Shown piece after piece: positions 1 through 8,628 of a stretch of DNA of 64,000 nucleotides. A program made the translations under genes and the position numbers. Position 1 is the first letter of the stretch; every line of letters begins with the position of its first letter. Source of the stretch: Sphingomonas spermidinifaciens. Its GTDB lineage: Bacteria; Pseudomonadota; Alphaproteobacteria; Sphingomonadales; Sphingomonadaceae. Under the pieces are notes generated by a model. That model saw nothing but the letters and a program-made list of their open reading frames with translations, searched no databases and had not been told where the DNA came from. The stretch covers positions 62,001-126,000 of the forward strand of contig NZ_NWMW01000003.1 of assembly GCF_002351485.1 (NCBI RefSeq). Direction: 5' to 3'.

Positions 1-600
1 ATCGACGCCGATATCGTCGCCCTGCAGGAAGCCGACCGCCGCTTCGGCACGCGCGCGGCGGTGCTCACCCCCCACCTCCTCGCCGAACACAGCGACTATC
101 AGGCGGTACCCGTCGCCGTCCGCGCCGCCAGCATGGGGTGGCACGGCAACGTCCTTCTCGTGCGCAAGTCGGCGACGATTCTCGATGCCGAGCCGATCCA
201 TCTACCGGCGCTCGAGCCCCGCGGTGCCGTCCGCGCCGACGTTCGCGTCGACGGGCGCGAGGTGCGCGTCGTCGGCATGCATCTCGACCTGTCGGGCCTG
301 TGGCGGCGACGCCAGGGCAAGGCGGTACTGGACCACCTCGATGCTGCGCAGCATAAACTGCCCGCGGTGATGATGGGCGACCTCAACGAATGGCGGACGG
401 CCGCCGGCTGCCTTCAGGATTTCGCGCGCGGGCACCGGATCGCGGAGACGGGGCCGAGCTTCCATGCGCGCCGCCCCGTCGGCCGGCTCGACCGGATCAT
501 GGTCACCCCGGACCTGACCATCGCCGATTGCGGCGTGCACATGAGCGCGGCGGCGCGCGTCGCGTCCGATCACCTCCCGATCTGGGCACTGCTTCGCTGA
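1..600 (+). CDS. Endonuclease/exonuclease/phosphatase family protein (5' end outside window)
   Basis: The open frame enters from the left edge, so 199 C-terminal residues are visible. The segment VALQEADRRFG carries the metal-binding Glu of the EEP fold. GDLNEW (Asp/Asn pair) and the terminal SDHLPIW (Asp-His) are the other active-site motifs of this Mg-dependent phosphodiesterase superfamily. The family hydrolyses phosphodiester bonds in nucleic acids, lipids or nucleotides, and the substrate cannot be told here. The stop overlaps the start of the next gene in TGATG, so it is probably co-translated with the patatin-like lipase. A lipid-directed role such as sphingomyelinase-like activity is possible but unproven. 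Confidence 0.85.
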   Translation: MDADIVALQEADRRFGTRAAVLTPHLLAEHSDYQAVPVAVRAASMGWHGNVLLVRKSATILDAEPIHLPALEPRGAVRADVRVDGREVRVVGMHLDLSGLWRRRQGKAVLDHLDAAQHKLPAVMMGDLNEWRTAAGCLQDFARGHRIAETGPSFHARRPVGRLDRIMVTPDLTIADCGVHMSAAARVASDHLPIWALLR

Positions 601-2906
601 TGCGCGACAAGGAACTGCGGCTTGCGCTGGTCTGCTACGGGGGCATCAGCCTCGCCGTCTACATGCACGGCATCACCAAGGAGCTTTGGCGGCTGCTGAG
701 CGCCAGCCGCGCCTTTTGCGCCGGCGATCCGGCGGCGGGCGGCAGCCAGGGCATCTACCGCGCGCTGTTCGAGGAAGTGGCGGCGGCTTCGGGCGTGCGC
801 TTGAGGGTGCTGACCGACATCCTCGCCGGCGCGAGCGCGGGCGGGATCAACAGCGTGTTCCTGGCCCGCGCGATCGATACCGGCGAGAGCCTCGACCCGC
901 TGACCGAGCTGTGGCTGCGCGATGCCGATGTCGAGCGGCTGATCGACCCCGCACAGGCGCCCGGCCACGCGATGACAAAGTTCTGGGCACGTCCGCTCGC
1001 TTGGCTGGCGGCGGGAAGCGGCAAGCTGATCGACGAGACGGTCGAGGCGGGCGCCCGCGAGGAGGTTCACGCCAAGCTCGACCATTTCGTCCGCTCGCGA
1101 TGGTTCGAGCCGCCGTTCGGGGGCGAGCGGCTGTGCCACCTGATCCTCGACGCCTTCGACGCGATGGCGGCGGCGCCGGCCGGCCCGCGCCTGCTGCCCC
1201 CGGGCCAGCCGCTCGATTTGTTCGTCACCGTCACCGATTTCACCGGCCATCCCGAGCGGCTGCGGCTTCACTCGCCCGCCGAAGTGGTCGAGACCGAGCA
1301 TCGCCTCGTCCTGTCGTTCGCCTCGCAAGGTCGGCCGGGCGAGCGACTGGCCGCGGCACCGGACCTCACCTTCGCCGCGCGCGCGACGTCGAGCTTCCCG
1401 GGCGCCTTTCCGCCCTTCACCGTCGCCGAACTCGACCGCGTGATCGCCGCGCGCGGGGCGGCGTGGCCGTCGCGCGACGCCTTCCTCGCCCGCGCGATGC
1501 CGCGCCATGTCAGCGCACTCGGTGCCGAGCGGGCGGTGCTGATCGACGGATCGGTGCTCGCCAATGCCCCGTTCCGCCCCGCCATCGCGGCGCTGCGCGA
1601 ACGGCCGGCGCGGCGCCAGGTCGACCGGCGATTCGTCGTCATCGACCCGGCGCCCGGCTTTCGCTTCGCACTCAGCGGCGAGATCGACGGGGTACCCGGC
1701 TTTTTTCAGACGCTGATCGGCGCGCTGTCAGAGATCCCTCGCCAGCAGCCGATCCGCGACAGCCTCGAGACGCTGTCGGCCCGCTCGGCGCGGATCGAGC
1801 GGATGAACGCCATCCTCGAACAACTCCGCCCGGAAGTGGAGGGACAGGTCGAACGGCTGTTCGGCTACACCTTCCTCCTAGACTACCCAACGCCCAAGCG
1901 ACTGGCCGCATGGCGGCGCCGAGCGCAGGCGGCGGCGGCGACGCGCGCGGGTTATGGCCAGGCGGCCTACGGGCTCCTCAAGCTCGAGGGGGTGATCGAT
2001 CGCATCGCCCAGCTCCTCTCGCAGCTCGCCGGTCATGATGGCGGCGAGCCGCAGCATCGCATCCGCGAGGCGGTGGCGGCGGCGGCGCGGACGCGCGGCG
2101 CGTTCGAGATCGGGACCGCGCATGCGGGCGGGGCCGCACCCCAGGCGATCGGCTTCCTGCGCGCCTTCGACATCAGCTTTCGCATCCGCCGCCTTCGCCT
2201 GCTCGTCCGGCGGATCGGCGAGCAGGACGGCGATGAGGAGCTCGCTGAGGTCCGCGAGGCGGCCTATGCGGCACTCGCGGCCTATCTCGAACGCCAGCGC
2301 GTCGAGACGCACGCCGGACTGCGCGAGGCGGCGCGCGCCTTGCCGGTCGAAGCGGAGGCGACGCTCGCCTCCCTCGAAAGCACGCTCGACCTTACGCGCC
2401 TCGACGCCGAAACCGACGCCGCGCTGGCCGCGGCGCTCAGCGGCCTGTCGCGCGAACACAAGCGGCCGCTGCTCCTCGCCTATCTCGGCTTTCCCTTCTT
2501 CGACATTGCCACGCTGCCGCTGCTGCAGGGTGAGGGACTCGACGAGTTCGATCCGGTGCGCGTGGACCGGATCAGCCCCGACGACGCCACCGCCATTCGC
2601 GGGGGCGGCGCGGCGGCGTGCCTCAAGGGCATCCAGTTCCACAATTTCGGCGCCTTCTTCAGCCGGGCCTATCGGGAGAACGACTATCTCTGGGGTCGCC
2701 TCCACGGCGCCGAGCGGCTGGTCGATATCGTTCTTTCCTCGCTTCCCACCGGTACAAGCCTCGGCGCCGGCCGCGCGGCGGCGATCAAGCGCGCGCTGTT
2801 CCACGCGATCCTCGACGAGGAAGCCGACCGTCTGACCGCCATCCCCGCCCTGATCGCGGCGGTCCGCTCCGAATTGGGGCCGCCGGTGGACGCCGGAGAG
2901 GGCTAG
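600..2906 (+). CDS. Patatin-like phospholipase with long C-terminal extension (DUF3376 type)
   Basis: This 768-residue protein is a predicted lipid acyl hydrolase. The N-terminus has the glycine-rich oxyanion segment (YGGISLAVYMHG). The nucleophile elbow GASAGG places the catalytic Ser near residue 79, and DGSVLANAPF places the catalytic Asp near residue 316, giving the patatin Ser-Asp dyad. Residues from about 330 to 768 form a long, mostly helical, Arg/Ala-rich extension as in the patatin-related DUF3376 family. The chosen ATG overlaps the upstream stop (TGATG) and the protein begins directly with the patatin fold. An in-frame extension further upstream would only read the previous gene out of frame. 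No signal peptide is visible, so it is probably cytoplasmic or peripherally membrane-bound. Confidence 0.88.
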   Translation: MRDKELRLALVCYGGISLAVYMHGITKELWRLLSASRAFCAGDPAAGGSQGIYRALFEEVAAASGVRLRVLTDILAGASAGGINSVFLARAIDTGESLDPLTELWLRDADVERLIDPAQAPGHAMTKFWARPLAWLAAGSGKLIDETVEAGAREEVHAKLDHFVRSRWFEPPFGGERLCHLILDAFDAMAAAPAGPRLLPPGQPLDLFVTVTDFTGHPERLRLHSPAEVVETEHRLVLSFASQGRPGERLAAAPDLTFAARATSSFPGAFPPFTVAELDRVIAARGAAWPSRDAFLARAMPRHVSALGAERAVLIDGSVLANAPFRPAIAALRERPARRQVDRRFVVIDPAPGFRFALSGEIDGVPGFFQTLIGALSEIPRQQPIRDSLETLSARSARIERMNAILEQLRPEVEGQVERLFGYTFLLDYPTPKRLAAWRRRAQAAAATRAGYGQAAYGLLKLEGVIDRIAQLLSQLAGHDGGEPQHRIREAVAAAARTRGAFEIGTAHAGGAAPQAIGFLRAFDISFRIRRLRLLVRRIGEQDGDEELAEVREAAYAALAAYLERQRVETHAGLREAARALPVEAEATLASLESTLDLTRLDAETDAALAAALSGLSREHKRPLLLAYLGFPFFDIATLPLLQGEGLDEFDPVRVDRISPDDATAIRGGGAAACLKGIQFHNFGAFFSRAYRENDYLWGRLHGAERLVDIVLSSLPTGTSLGAGRAAAIKRALFHAILDEEADRLTAIPALIAAVRSELGPPVDAGEG

Positions 2907-2959
2907 CCCCCGCGCGCCCGAACGCCTAGCATCGGGGCTTCACAGCCCTAGGGGTCGCA

Positions 2960-3322
2960 ATGCAGTTTCTGCGCACGTTGATATGGGTGCTGATCGCCGG
3001 CATCGTCGTTGCCTTCTCGTTCAACAACTGGGCGCCGGTGCCGGTGAAGTTGTGGGGCGGGCTGGTCGCCGACATCAACCTGCCGCTCTTGATGGGACTG
3101 ATGTTCCTGCTGGGTTTCCTGCCGATTTGGCTGGTGCATGTCGGCACACGCTGGCGTTTCAAGTCGCGGCTGGCGAGCACCGAACGGACGATCAACGAGC
3201 TGCGCGCCGCTCAGGCCGCCCCCGCTGCGGCGCCGGTCGCGGGGGACACCCTGATCCTGTCGGAGCCCGCCGCCGCGCCGCCGCTGATCCCCGCCGACAC
3301 GGCCGTGGAGACGCGCGCATGA
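2960..3322 (+). CDS. LapA domain (DUF1049) inner-membrane protein
   Basis: This 120-residue protein has two hydrophobic segments, at about residues 4-24 and 38-62. They are followed by a basic stretch and an Ala/Pro-rich tail. This is the layout of the lipopolysaccharide assembly protein A domain (DUF1049); the signature NNWAPVPVKLWGG lies between the helices. LapA in enterobacteria takes part in controlling LpxC turnover and LPS level, and whether that applies here is inference. The gene overlaps pyrF by ATGA and is probably co-transcribed with it. Confidence 0.75.
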   Translation: MQFLRTLIWVLIAGIVVAFSFNNWAPVPVKLWGGLVADINLPLLMGLMFLLGFLPIWLVHVGTRWRFKSRLASTERTINELRAAQAAPAAAPVAGDTLILSEPAAAPPLIPADTAVETRA

Positions 3323-3993
3323 GTTCGCCGATCTACGTCGCGCTCGATACCCCCGATCTCGATCGCGCGGCGGCGATCGCGAAGCGCGTTCGCCACCATG
3401 TCGGCGGGATCAAGCTCGGCCTCGAATTCTTCATGGCCAATGGCCGTTCGGGGGTGAAGGAAATGGCGGAGATCGGACTGCCGATCTTCCTCGACCTCAA
3501 GTTCCACGACATTCCCAACACCGTGGCCAAGGCGATACAGGCATTGCGACCGCTGGAGCCCGCGATCCTGACCGTCCACGCCTCGGGCGGGCGCGCAATG
3601 CTTGAGGATGCGAAGGCGGCGGCACCGACCGGCACGAAGGTGGTGGCCGTCACGACGCTCACCAGCCTCGACGGAGAGGACCTTCGATCGATCGGCGTCG
3701 AGCGCGACCCGCACGAGCAGGTGCTGCGGCTGGCCGAACTGGCGCATGAGGCGGGGGTCGACGGCATCGTCTGCTCGGGCGCAGAAGTCGCCGCCGCGAA
3801 AAAGGCCTGGCCGCAGGGGTTCTTCGTGGTGCCGGGGGTGCGTCCCGCCGAGGGCCCGGCGGGCGACCAGAAGCGCGTGGTGACGCCGCGCACGGCGCTG
3901 GACGCGGGGGCGTCGATCCTCGTCGTCGGGCGGCCGATCACCCAGGCCGAAGATCCCGATGTCGCAGCCCGCGCGATCGAGGCGACACTCTAA
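3319..3993 (+). CDS. pyrF: Orotidine 5'-phosphate decarboxylase
   Basis: The enzyme converts OMP to UMP, the last step of de novo pyrimidine synthesis. The 224-residue protein has the family size and starts with the first strand ALDTPDLDRA. The catalytic Asp-Lys-Asp signature is in LDLKFHDIPNTV, and a phosphate-binding loop is near the end (VVGRPITQAEDP). The start overlaps the preceding stop (ATGA). It faces recN convergently, with a 206-bp gap that contains a bulged inverted repeat near 4092-4128. Confidence 0.95.
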   Translation: MSSPIYVALDTPDLDRAAAIAKRVRHHVGGIKLGLEFFMANGRSGVKEMAEIGLPIFLDLKFHDIPNTVAKAIQALRPLEPAILTVHASGGRAMLEDAKAAAPTGTKVVAVTTLTSLDGEDLRSIGVERDPHEQVLRLAELAHEAGVDGIVCSGAEVAAAKKAWPQGFFVVPGVRPAEGPAGDQKRVVTPRTALDAGASILVVGRPITQAEDPDVAARAIEATL

Positions 3994-4199
3994 CCGCCCC
4001 CGTGGCCCGGGCTTCATCCGGAATTTTTAGTCTGCGGTGGTTCGCATCGCCGATCCGCATGCTTCACGGGCTCGGTGGGGCCGCCCCGCGCGGTCAGAGG
4101 CGTGACCTCTCTGCGCCTCCGCATGACCCACCTTCTGTCCTTCGCTAAAGGGACGAGGCAGAACCGCGGATCAAGTCGAGGGTGAAAAGCCAGGCGAGT

Positions 4200-5864
4200 C
4201 TACGCGACTGTCAGCAGTCGCTGGGCCTGTGCGCGCGCTTCCGGCGTCACCTCCTCGCCCGACAGCATTCGGGCGATCTCCTCGCGGCGTTCCTCGGCGT
4301 CCAGTGGCGTCACGCCGGTGCGCGTCACGGTGCCGTCGCTCGACTTGGCGATGCGATAGTGGCGGTCGCCGCGCGCCGCCACCTGGGGGCTGTGCGTCAC
4401 CACGAGCACCTGATTGCGGCCCGACAATCGCGCCAGCCGCTCGCCGATCGCGCTCGCCACCGCGCCGCCGACGCCGCGGTCGATCTCGTCAAAGACAAGC
4501 GCGCGCGCCCCGCCCTCCTCGGCGAGCGCGACCTTCATCGCCAGGATGAAGCGTGACAATTCGCCGCCGCTGGCGATCTTCATCAGCGGCGCGAAGGGGG
4601 CACCGGGGTTGGTCGAGACCTCGAACTCCACCCGGTCGCTCCCCTCCGGACCCCAGCCCTCGCGCGGGAGCGACGCGACGACGGTACGGAAGCGGGCGGC
4701 ATCGAGCTTGAGTGGTGCGAGTTCGGTCATGACCGCGGCGTCGAGCCGCGCCGCCGCCTCGCTTCGCTGCGCCGACAGTGTCTGCGCCGCCTCGGCATAG
4801 CGCGCCTCTGCCGCGGCGGCGGTTCGGGTCAGGCCGGCAAGGCTCGCCTCCCCACCTTCGACCAGCGCCAGCCGCTCGGCCAAGTCGGCGGCCAGTGTGG
4901 CAAGATCATCGGGCTGGACACGGTGCTTTCGCGCCAGTCCACGCAGCTCGAACAGCCGCGTCTCGTCGGCCTCCAGCACCGCGGGGTCGAAGGCGAGCGC
5001 CTCGGCCGCGGCGTCGATCTGATCCTGCGCGCTCGCGCCCTCGACGATCGCGCGGTCGATCGCTGCCAGCGCCTCGGCGAGCGCGGGATGCGCGTCGCCT
5101 GTGCGTTCGAGGATCCGCGCCGCCTGGCGCAGCCGCGACAGCGCGCCGTCCGACCCGTCGAGCAGGTCGGCGACCGCGGCAAGCTCGCCCGCTGCGCGCT
5201 CGCCGCGCTGCATCGTCGCACGGCGCTCGGCCAAGCGGGCTTCCTCGCCCGGCTCGGGTGCGAGCTTGGTCAGCTCCTCGACAGCATGGGCCAGATATTC
5301 GCGGTCGCGCTCAGCCACGTCCTGTAACGCCCGCGCCTCGTCGAGCCGGGCGAGCGCCGCTCGCCAATCGCGCCACGCCGCATTTACCGCGGCGGTATCG
5401 GCGCGCGCGAAGGCGTCGAGCAGCGAGCGATGGCCGCGCGGATTGAGCAGGCCGCGGTCGTCATGCTGGCCGTGGATCTCGACCAGCATCGCGCCGAGCT
5501 CGCGCAGCAGTCCGGCAGAGGCCGGCTGATCGTTGACGAACGCGCGGCTGCCGCCATCGGCCTTGACCAGCCGCCGGATCATCAGCGGTTCGCCGGGTTC
5601 GAGATCGAAGCCGTTCTCGGCGAGCAGCGCGGCGATCGTGCCGCCCGCCGCAGGTGTCTCGAAGCTTGCGGTCACCACCGCCTGCCCCGCGCCATGCCGC
5701 ACCAGCCCGCTGTCACCGCGCGCGCCAAGGACGAGGCCGAGAGCGTCGAGCAGGATCGACTTGCCCGCCCCCGTTTCGCCGGTCAGCACGCCGAGACCCT
5801 GGCCGAAGTCGAGGTCCAGCGCCTCGATCAGCACGACGTCGCGGATCGACAGCGCGTTCAGCAT
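4200..5864 (-). CDS. recN: DNA repair protein RecN
   Basis: RecN is an SMC-like ATPase acting in double-strand break repair. The 554-residue protein has the N-terminal Walker A GETGAGKS, long Ala/Arg/Glu-rich helices in the middle that fit a coiled coil, the ABC signature SGGELSRF and the Walker B region ALVFDEIDRGVGG near the C-terminus. Length matches the family. It lies 22 bp downstream of bamD on the same strand, a pairing common in alphaproteobacteria, and is probably read from the bamD promoter. Confidence 0.96.
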   Translation of the reverse strand: MLNALSIRDVVLIEALDLDFGQGLGVLTGETGAGKSILLDALGLVLGARGDSGLVRHGAGQAVVTASFETPAAGGTIAALLAENGFDLEPGEPLMIRRLVKADGGSRAFVNDQPASAGLLRELGAMLVEIHGQHDDRGLLNPRGHRSLLDAFARADTAAVNAAWRDWRAALARLDEARALQDVAERDREYLAHAVEELTKLAPEPGEEARLAERRATMQRGERAAGELAAVADLLDGSDGALSRLRQAARILERTGDAHPALAEALAAIDRAIVEGASAQDQIDAAAEALAFDPAVLEADETRLFELRGLARKHRVQPDDLATLAADLAERLALVEGGEASLAGLTRTAAAAEARYAEAAQTLSAQRSEAAARLDAAVMTELAPLKLDAARFRTVVASLPREGWGPEGSDRVEFEVSTNPGAPFAPLMKIASGGELSRFILAMKVALAEEGGARALVFDEIDRGVGGAVASAIGERLARLSGRNQVLVVTHSPQVAARGDRHYRIAKSSDGTVTRTGVTPLDAEERREEIARMLSGEEVTPEARAQAQRLLTVA

Positions 5865-5886
5865 GGGCGAAGCGTCGCGGCGGGCG

Positions 5887-6717
5887 TCAGGCGCCCACCG
5901 GGTCGATCTCAGTCGCGGGCTTCACCGCCTGCTGCGGCGGCAGGACGGGATATTCGTTGACCAGCTTGTAAGCGCGCTCGTACCAGTCGGTACCAGGATA
6001 ATTGGCACCAAGCACCGCCGCCGACTTCTTCGCCTCCTCGCGAAGGCCGAGGTTTAGATAAGCCTCGGTCAGGCGCAGCAGCGCCTCGGGCGCATGGCTG
6101 GTCGTCTGAAACTGGTCGACGACCGAGCGATAGCGCATCGAGGCGGCGAGCCACTGGCCGCGGCGGCCATAGAAGCGCCCGACCTCCATCTCCTTGCCGG
6201 CCAAGTGGTCGCGGACCAGATCGACCTTGAGCCGCGCATCCGCAGCGTAGCGCGTGTCGGGATAGCGGCGCGACAGCTCGCCCAGCGCGTCGAGCGCCTG
6301 GCTGGTGATCTTCTGGTCGCGCGTCACGTCGGTGATCTGCTCGTAATAGCCGAGCGCGATCAGATAATAGGCATAGGGCGCATCGCGGTTGCCGGGGTGC
6401 ACCGACAGGAAGCGCTGCGCCGACTGGATCGACTCGGTGTAATCCTTGTTGAGGTAATAGCTGAACGCACTCATCAGCTGCGCGCGGCGCGCCCAGACCG
6501 AATAGGGGTGCTGGCGCTCGACCTCGTCGAACAGCGCCGCCGCCTGCTTGTACTGGCCGCGGTCGAGCCGCTGCTTGGCGGCAGTGTAGAGCGTGCCCAC
6601 GTCACGCGCGACATACGGGATGTCCGCGCCCTTGTTCGACTGCGCACAGCCCGACAGGCCGATGGCGGAAAGGGCAATCGCGCCGAGCGCGAGCGGGCGG
6701 AGAGGAAAGCGACGCAT
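5887..6717 (-). CDS. bamD: Outer membrane protein assembly factor BamD
   Basis: This is the lipoprotein subunit of the BAM complex that folds beta-barrel proteins into the outer membrane. The 276-residue precursor has a basic N-terminus, a hydrophobic stretch and the lipobox LSGC, so the mature protein starts at Cys24. Tetratricopeptide-like repeats follow, with signatures such as YNKGADIPYV-like entry, RFLSVHPGNRDAPYAYY and RRYPDTRYAADA. A good Shine-Dalgarno (AAGGAGG) lies just before the ATG. The gene heads a bamD-recN unit. Confidence 0.95.
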   Translation of the reverse strand: MRRFPLRPLALGAIALSAIGLSGCAQSNKGADIPYVARDVGTLYTAAKQRLDRGQYKQAAALFDEVERQHPYSVWARRAQLMSAFSYYLNKDYTESIQSAQRFLSVHPGNRDAPYAYYLIALGYYEQITDVTRDQKITSQALDALGELSRRYPDTRYAADARLKVDLVRDHLAGKEMEVGRFYGRRGQWLAASMRYRSVVDQFQTTSHAPEALLRLTEAYLNLGLREEAKKSAAVLGANYPGTDWYERAYKLVNEYPVLPPQQAVKPATEIDPVGA

Positions 6718-6849
6718 CGCGCCTCCTTACCCGAGCGGGCAAGGCGCGAACAACGGATTTTTAGGGATGCGAAAATCGGTTGCCCGCGGGGGCACCGCTG
6801 GCGATACCGCTGCGTTGCAGCGACGCCATTTAATCCACGGAGAAGCCCC

Positions 6850-7671
6850 TTGCCCGCGACCAAGCTTGCCACCCACCGCGTCGAAAAGCCCTGGGGCCGC
6901 ACGCGGCTTTTCCCCGGCTTTCCCGATCCCGCGCCGGGCGGCGAGCCGGTGGGCGAGGTCTGGTTCCAGCAACCCGGCGACAGCACGCCGGACCTGCTCA
7001 TCAAATACCTGTTCACCAGCGAGAAACTTTCGGTGCAGGTCCACCCCAATGACGAGCAGGCACAGGCCCGCGGCCTGCCGCGCGGCAAGGACGAGTGCTG
7101 GCTGATCCTCGACGCCGAACCCGATTCGACGATCGCGGTCGGCACGGTCCGCCCCCTCTCCGCCGACGAGCTGCGTGCCGCCGCGCTCGACGGGTCGATC
7201 GAGGATCTGCTCTACTGGAAGCCGGTGAAGGCGGGCGACTTCCTCTATTCGGAATCGAACACTGTCCACGCGATCGGCGCGGGCATCACCCTGATCGAGG
7301 TCCAGCAGAACAGCGAGACCACCTATCGCCTCTACGATTATGGTCGCCCGCGCGAGCTGCACCTCGACGACGGTGTCGCGGTCAGCGATCCGGTGCCCTA
7401 TGTCCCCTACGCCTCGCCGGGTGAGGTCGAGGCGGGACGGACGATCCTCGTCGAAGGGCCGAAGTTCGTACTCGAGCGCTGGACCGGCGGGCACGACGTG
7501 GTGCTGCCGGCCGGCACGACCGGCTGGCTCGTCCCCGTCAGCGGCAGTGGCAAGGTCGCCGATGTCGAATGGCAAGCGGGCGAATGCGTGTCGATCACGG
7601 GAAGCGAGAAAGTCGAGGCGGAAACAAGCGCCGATCTGCTCTTCGCCTATCCAGGCATGACCCGTCTGTAA
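6850..7671 (+). CDS. Class I mannose-6-phosphate isomerase
   Basis: The enzyme interconverts mannose 6-phosphate and fructose 6-phosphate and so feeds GDP-mannose and exopolysaccharide synthesis. The 273-residue cupin protein has the zinc-site motif SVQVHPNDEQA and the later ESNTVHAIGAG, both typical of type I phosphomannose isomerases of the short bacterial kind. No ATG fits. The start proposed is TTG at 6850, because GGAGAAG lies 4 bp upstream and the protein then begins immediately before the conserved HRVEKPWGRT. Confidence in the family is high, in the exact start moderate. Confidence 0.9.
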   Translation: MPATKLATHRVEKPWGRTRLFPGFPDPAPGGEPVGEVWFQQPGDSTPDLLIKYLFTSEKLSVQVHPNDEQAQARGLPRGKDECWLILDAEPDSTIAVGTVRPLSADELRAAALDGSIEDLLYWKPVKAGDFLYSESNTVHAIGAGITLIEVQQNSETTYRLYDYGRPRELHLDDGVAVSDPVPYVPYASPGEVEAGRTILVEGPKFVLERWTGGHDVVLPAGTTGWLVPVSGSGKVADVEWQAGECVSITGSEKVEAETSADLLFAYPGMTRL

Positions 7672-7679
7672 GCTGAACC

Positions 7680-7697
7680 GAACGTAGTTTTACGTTC
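7680..7697. promoter_or_regulatory. Small inverted repeat GAACGTA-N4-TACGTTC
   Basis: Seven-base arms at 7680-7686 and 7691-7697 surround the loop GTTT, just after the isomerase stop and about 57 bp before the next start. It may be an operator or a weak terminator. There is no strong T-run to decide. Confidence 0.3.
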
Positions 7698-7753
7698 ACG
7701 CAACTGCGGACAAATCGCATCGTTCTTCCGCCACCAACTTAGGAGGAAGTTCG

Positions 7754-8320
7754 ATGCGTACGCCCATCCTGACCGCGCTGATCGCCGCGATTGCCATTCC
7801 CGCGGTTCCGCTCGCGGCGCAGCAGACCCCCGGTCAGGCCAATCGCGAGTATCGCCGCGAAGTGCGCGACGCGCAGCGCGATTATCGCCGCGACCTGCGC
7901 CAGGCCGACTCGCGCCGCGACGTGCGCGAGGCGCGGCGCGAATATCGGGACGAGGTGCGGGATGCCCGCCGCGACCGGCGCGAAGATCGCCGCGACTGGC
8001 GTCAGGCGCGCAACTATGACTGGAACCGTCTGCCGCCCGGCCAGCGCCGTTACTATGCCGATAACTATTACCGGGACGGGCGCTATTATCAGCCACGTCG
8101 CCTCGGTCGCAACGACCGGATCTATCGCGGCAATGACGGGCGCTACTATTGTCGCCGGAGCGACGGTACGACGGGCTTGATCATCGGCGCGGTCGGCGGC
8201 GGCGTGCTCGGCAACCTTTTGACCAACGGCAATTCGGGCCTGCTCGGCACGCTGATCGGCGGCGGTGCGGGTGCGCTGCTCGGCCGCCAGATCGACCGCG
8301 GCGGGATCAGCTGCCGGTAA
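7754..8320 (+). CDS. Arg/Asp-rich envelope protein with C-terminal glycine zipper
   Basis: This 188-residue protein has three parts. First comes a cleavable signal peptide ending near PLAAQQ. Residues about 30-90 form a highly charged stretch built of repeated REYRREVRDAQ-like units rich in Arg, Asp, Glu and Tyr. From about 135 to 180 there is a glycine-zipper double hairpin (IIGAVGGGVLGNLL and LIGGGAGALLGRQID), as in 17-kDa surface-antigen-like proteins. The charged middle followed by tyrosine-rich YYRDGRYY recalls RcnB-type periplasmic proteins. Location is probably periplasm or outer membrane and function is unknown. AGGAGGAA precedes the ATG, and a strong terminator follows. Confidence 0.85.
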   Translation: MRTPILTALIAAIAIPAVPLAAQQTPGQANREYRREVRDAQRDYRRDLRQADSRRDVREARREYRDEVRDARRDRREDRRDWRQARNYDWNRLPPGQRRYYADNYYRDGRYYQPRRLGRNDRIYRGNDGRYYCRRSDGTTGLIIGAVGGGVLGNLLTNGNSGLLGTLIGGGAGALLGRQIDRGGISCR

Positions 8321-8340
8321 ATCATCACGAAGCGACGGAC

Positions 8341-8369
8341 AGGCCCGGCGAGCGATCGCCGGGCCTTTT
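8341..8369 (+). terminator. Rho-independent terminator
   Basis: A perfect 11-bp stem, AGGCCCGGCGA (8341-8351) with TCGCCGGGCCT (8356-8366), closes a GCGA loop and runs into TTTT. It ends the rightward transcript of the glycine-zipper gene, and it lies just beyond the 3' end of the leftward small membrane-protein gene. Confidence 0.85.
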
Positions 8370-8375
8370 CCTATG

Positions 8376-8597
8376 TCAGATGATGCCGCCGCCAAGCATC
8401 AGCCGAAGGGCACCAATCACGAGGATGACGAGGTTGAGGTTACGGCCGGCATTGCTGCTCGACAGCGCGCCCACCACCGCGCCGACGATGGGGATCATCA
8501 ACCCGAACCACAGCGACCAGCCGAGAAACGGGATGAAGCCGAACAGCAGGAACGGCAGCGCGACGAGTCCGATCAGGATCGAGAGCAAATTCAACAT
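8376..8597 (-). CDS. Small hydrophobic membrane protein
   Basis: This 73-residue protein is almost wholly hydrophobic. Two to three transmembrane helices are visible (roughly residues 3-22, 25-45 and 55-72), with a short polar SSSNAGRN loop before the last one. It resembles the small bacterial membrane proteins annotated only as hypothetical. Its function is not recognisable. It is transcribed leftward in the same direction as the SOUL-family gene upstream of it. Confidence 0.65.
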   Translation of the reverse strand: MLNLLSILIGLVALPFLLFGFIPFLGWSLWFGLMIPIVGAVVGALSSSNAGRNLNLVILVIGALRLMLGGGII

Positions 8598-8628
8598 AGA
8601 GGTGATATAGCCCTATAGAACACCGGCT

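Noticed and set aside
4092..4128. Inverted repeat between pyrF and recN
   Set aside because: GGTCAGAGGCG pairs with CGCCTC...TGACC only with a four-base bulge and no T-run. It is too weak to call a terminator.
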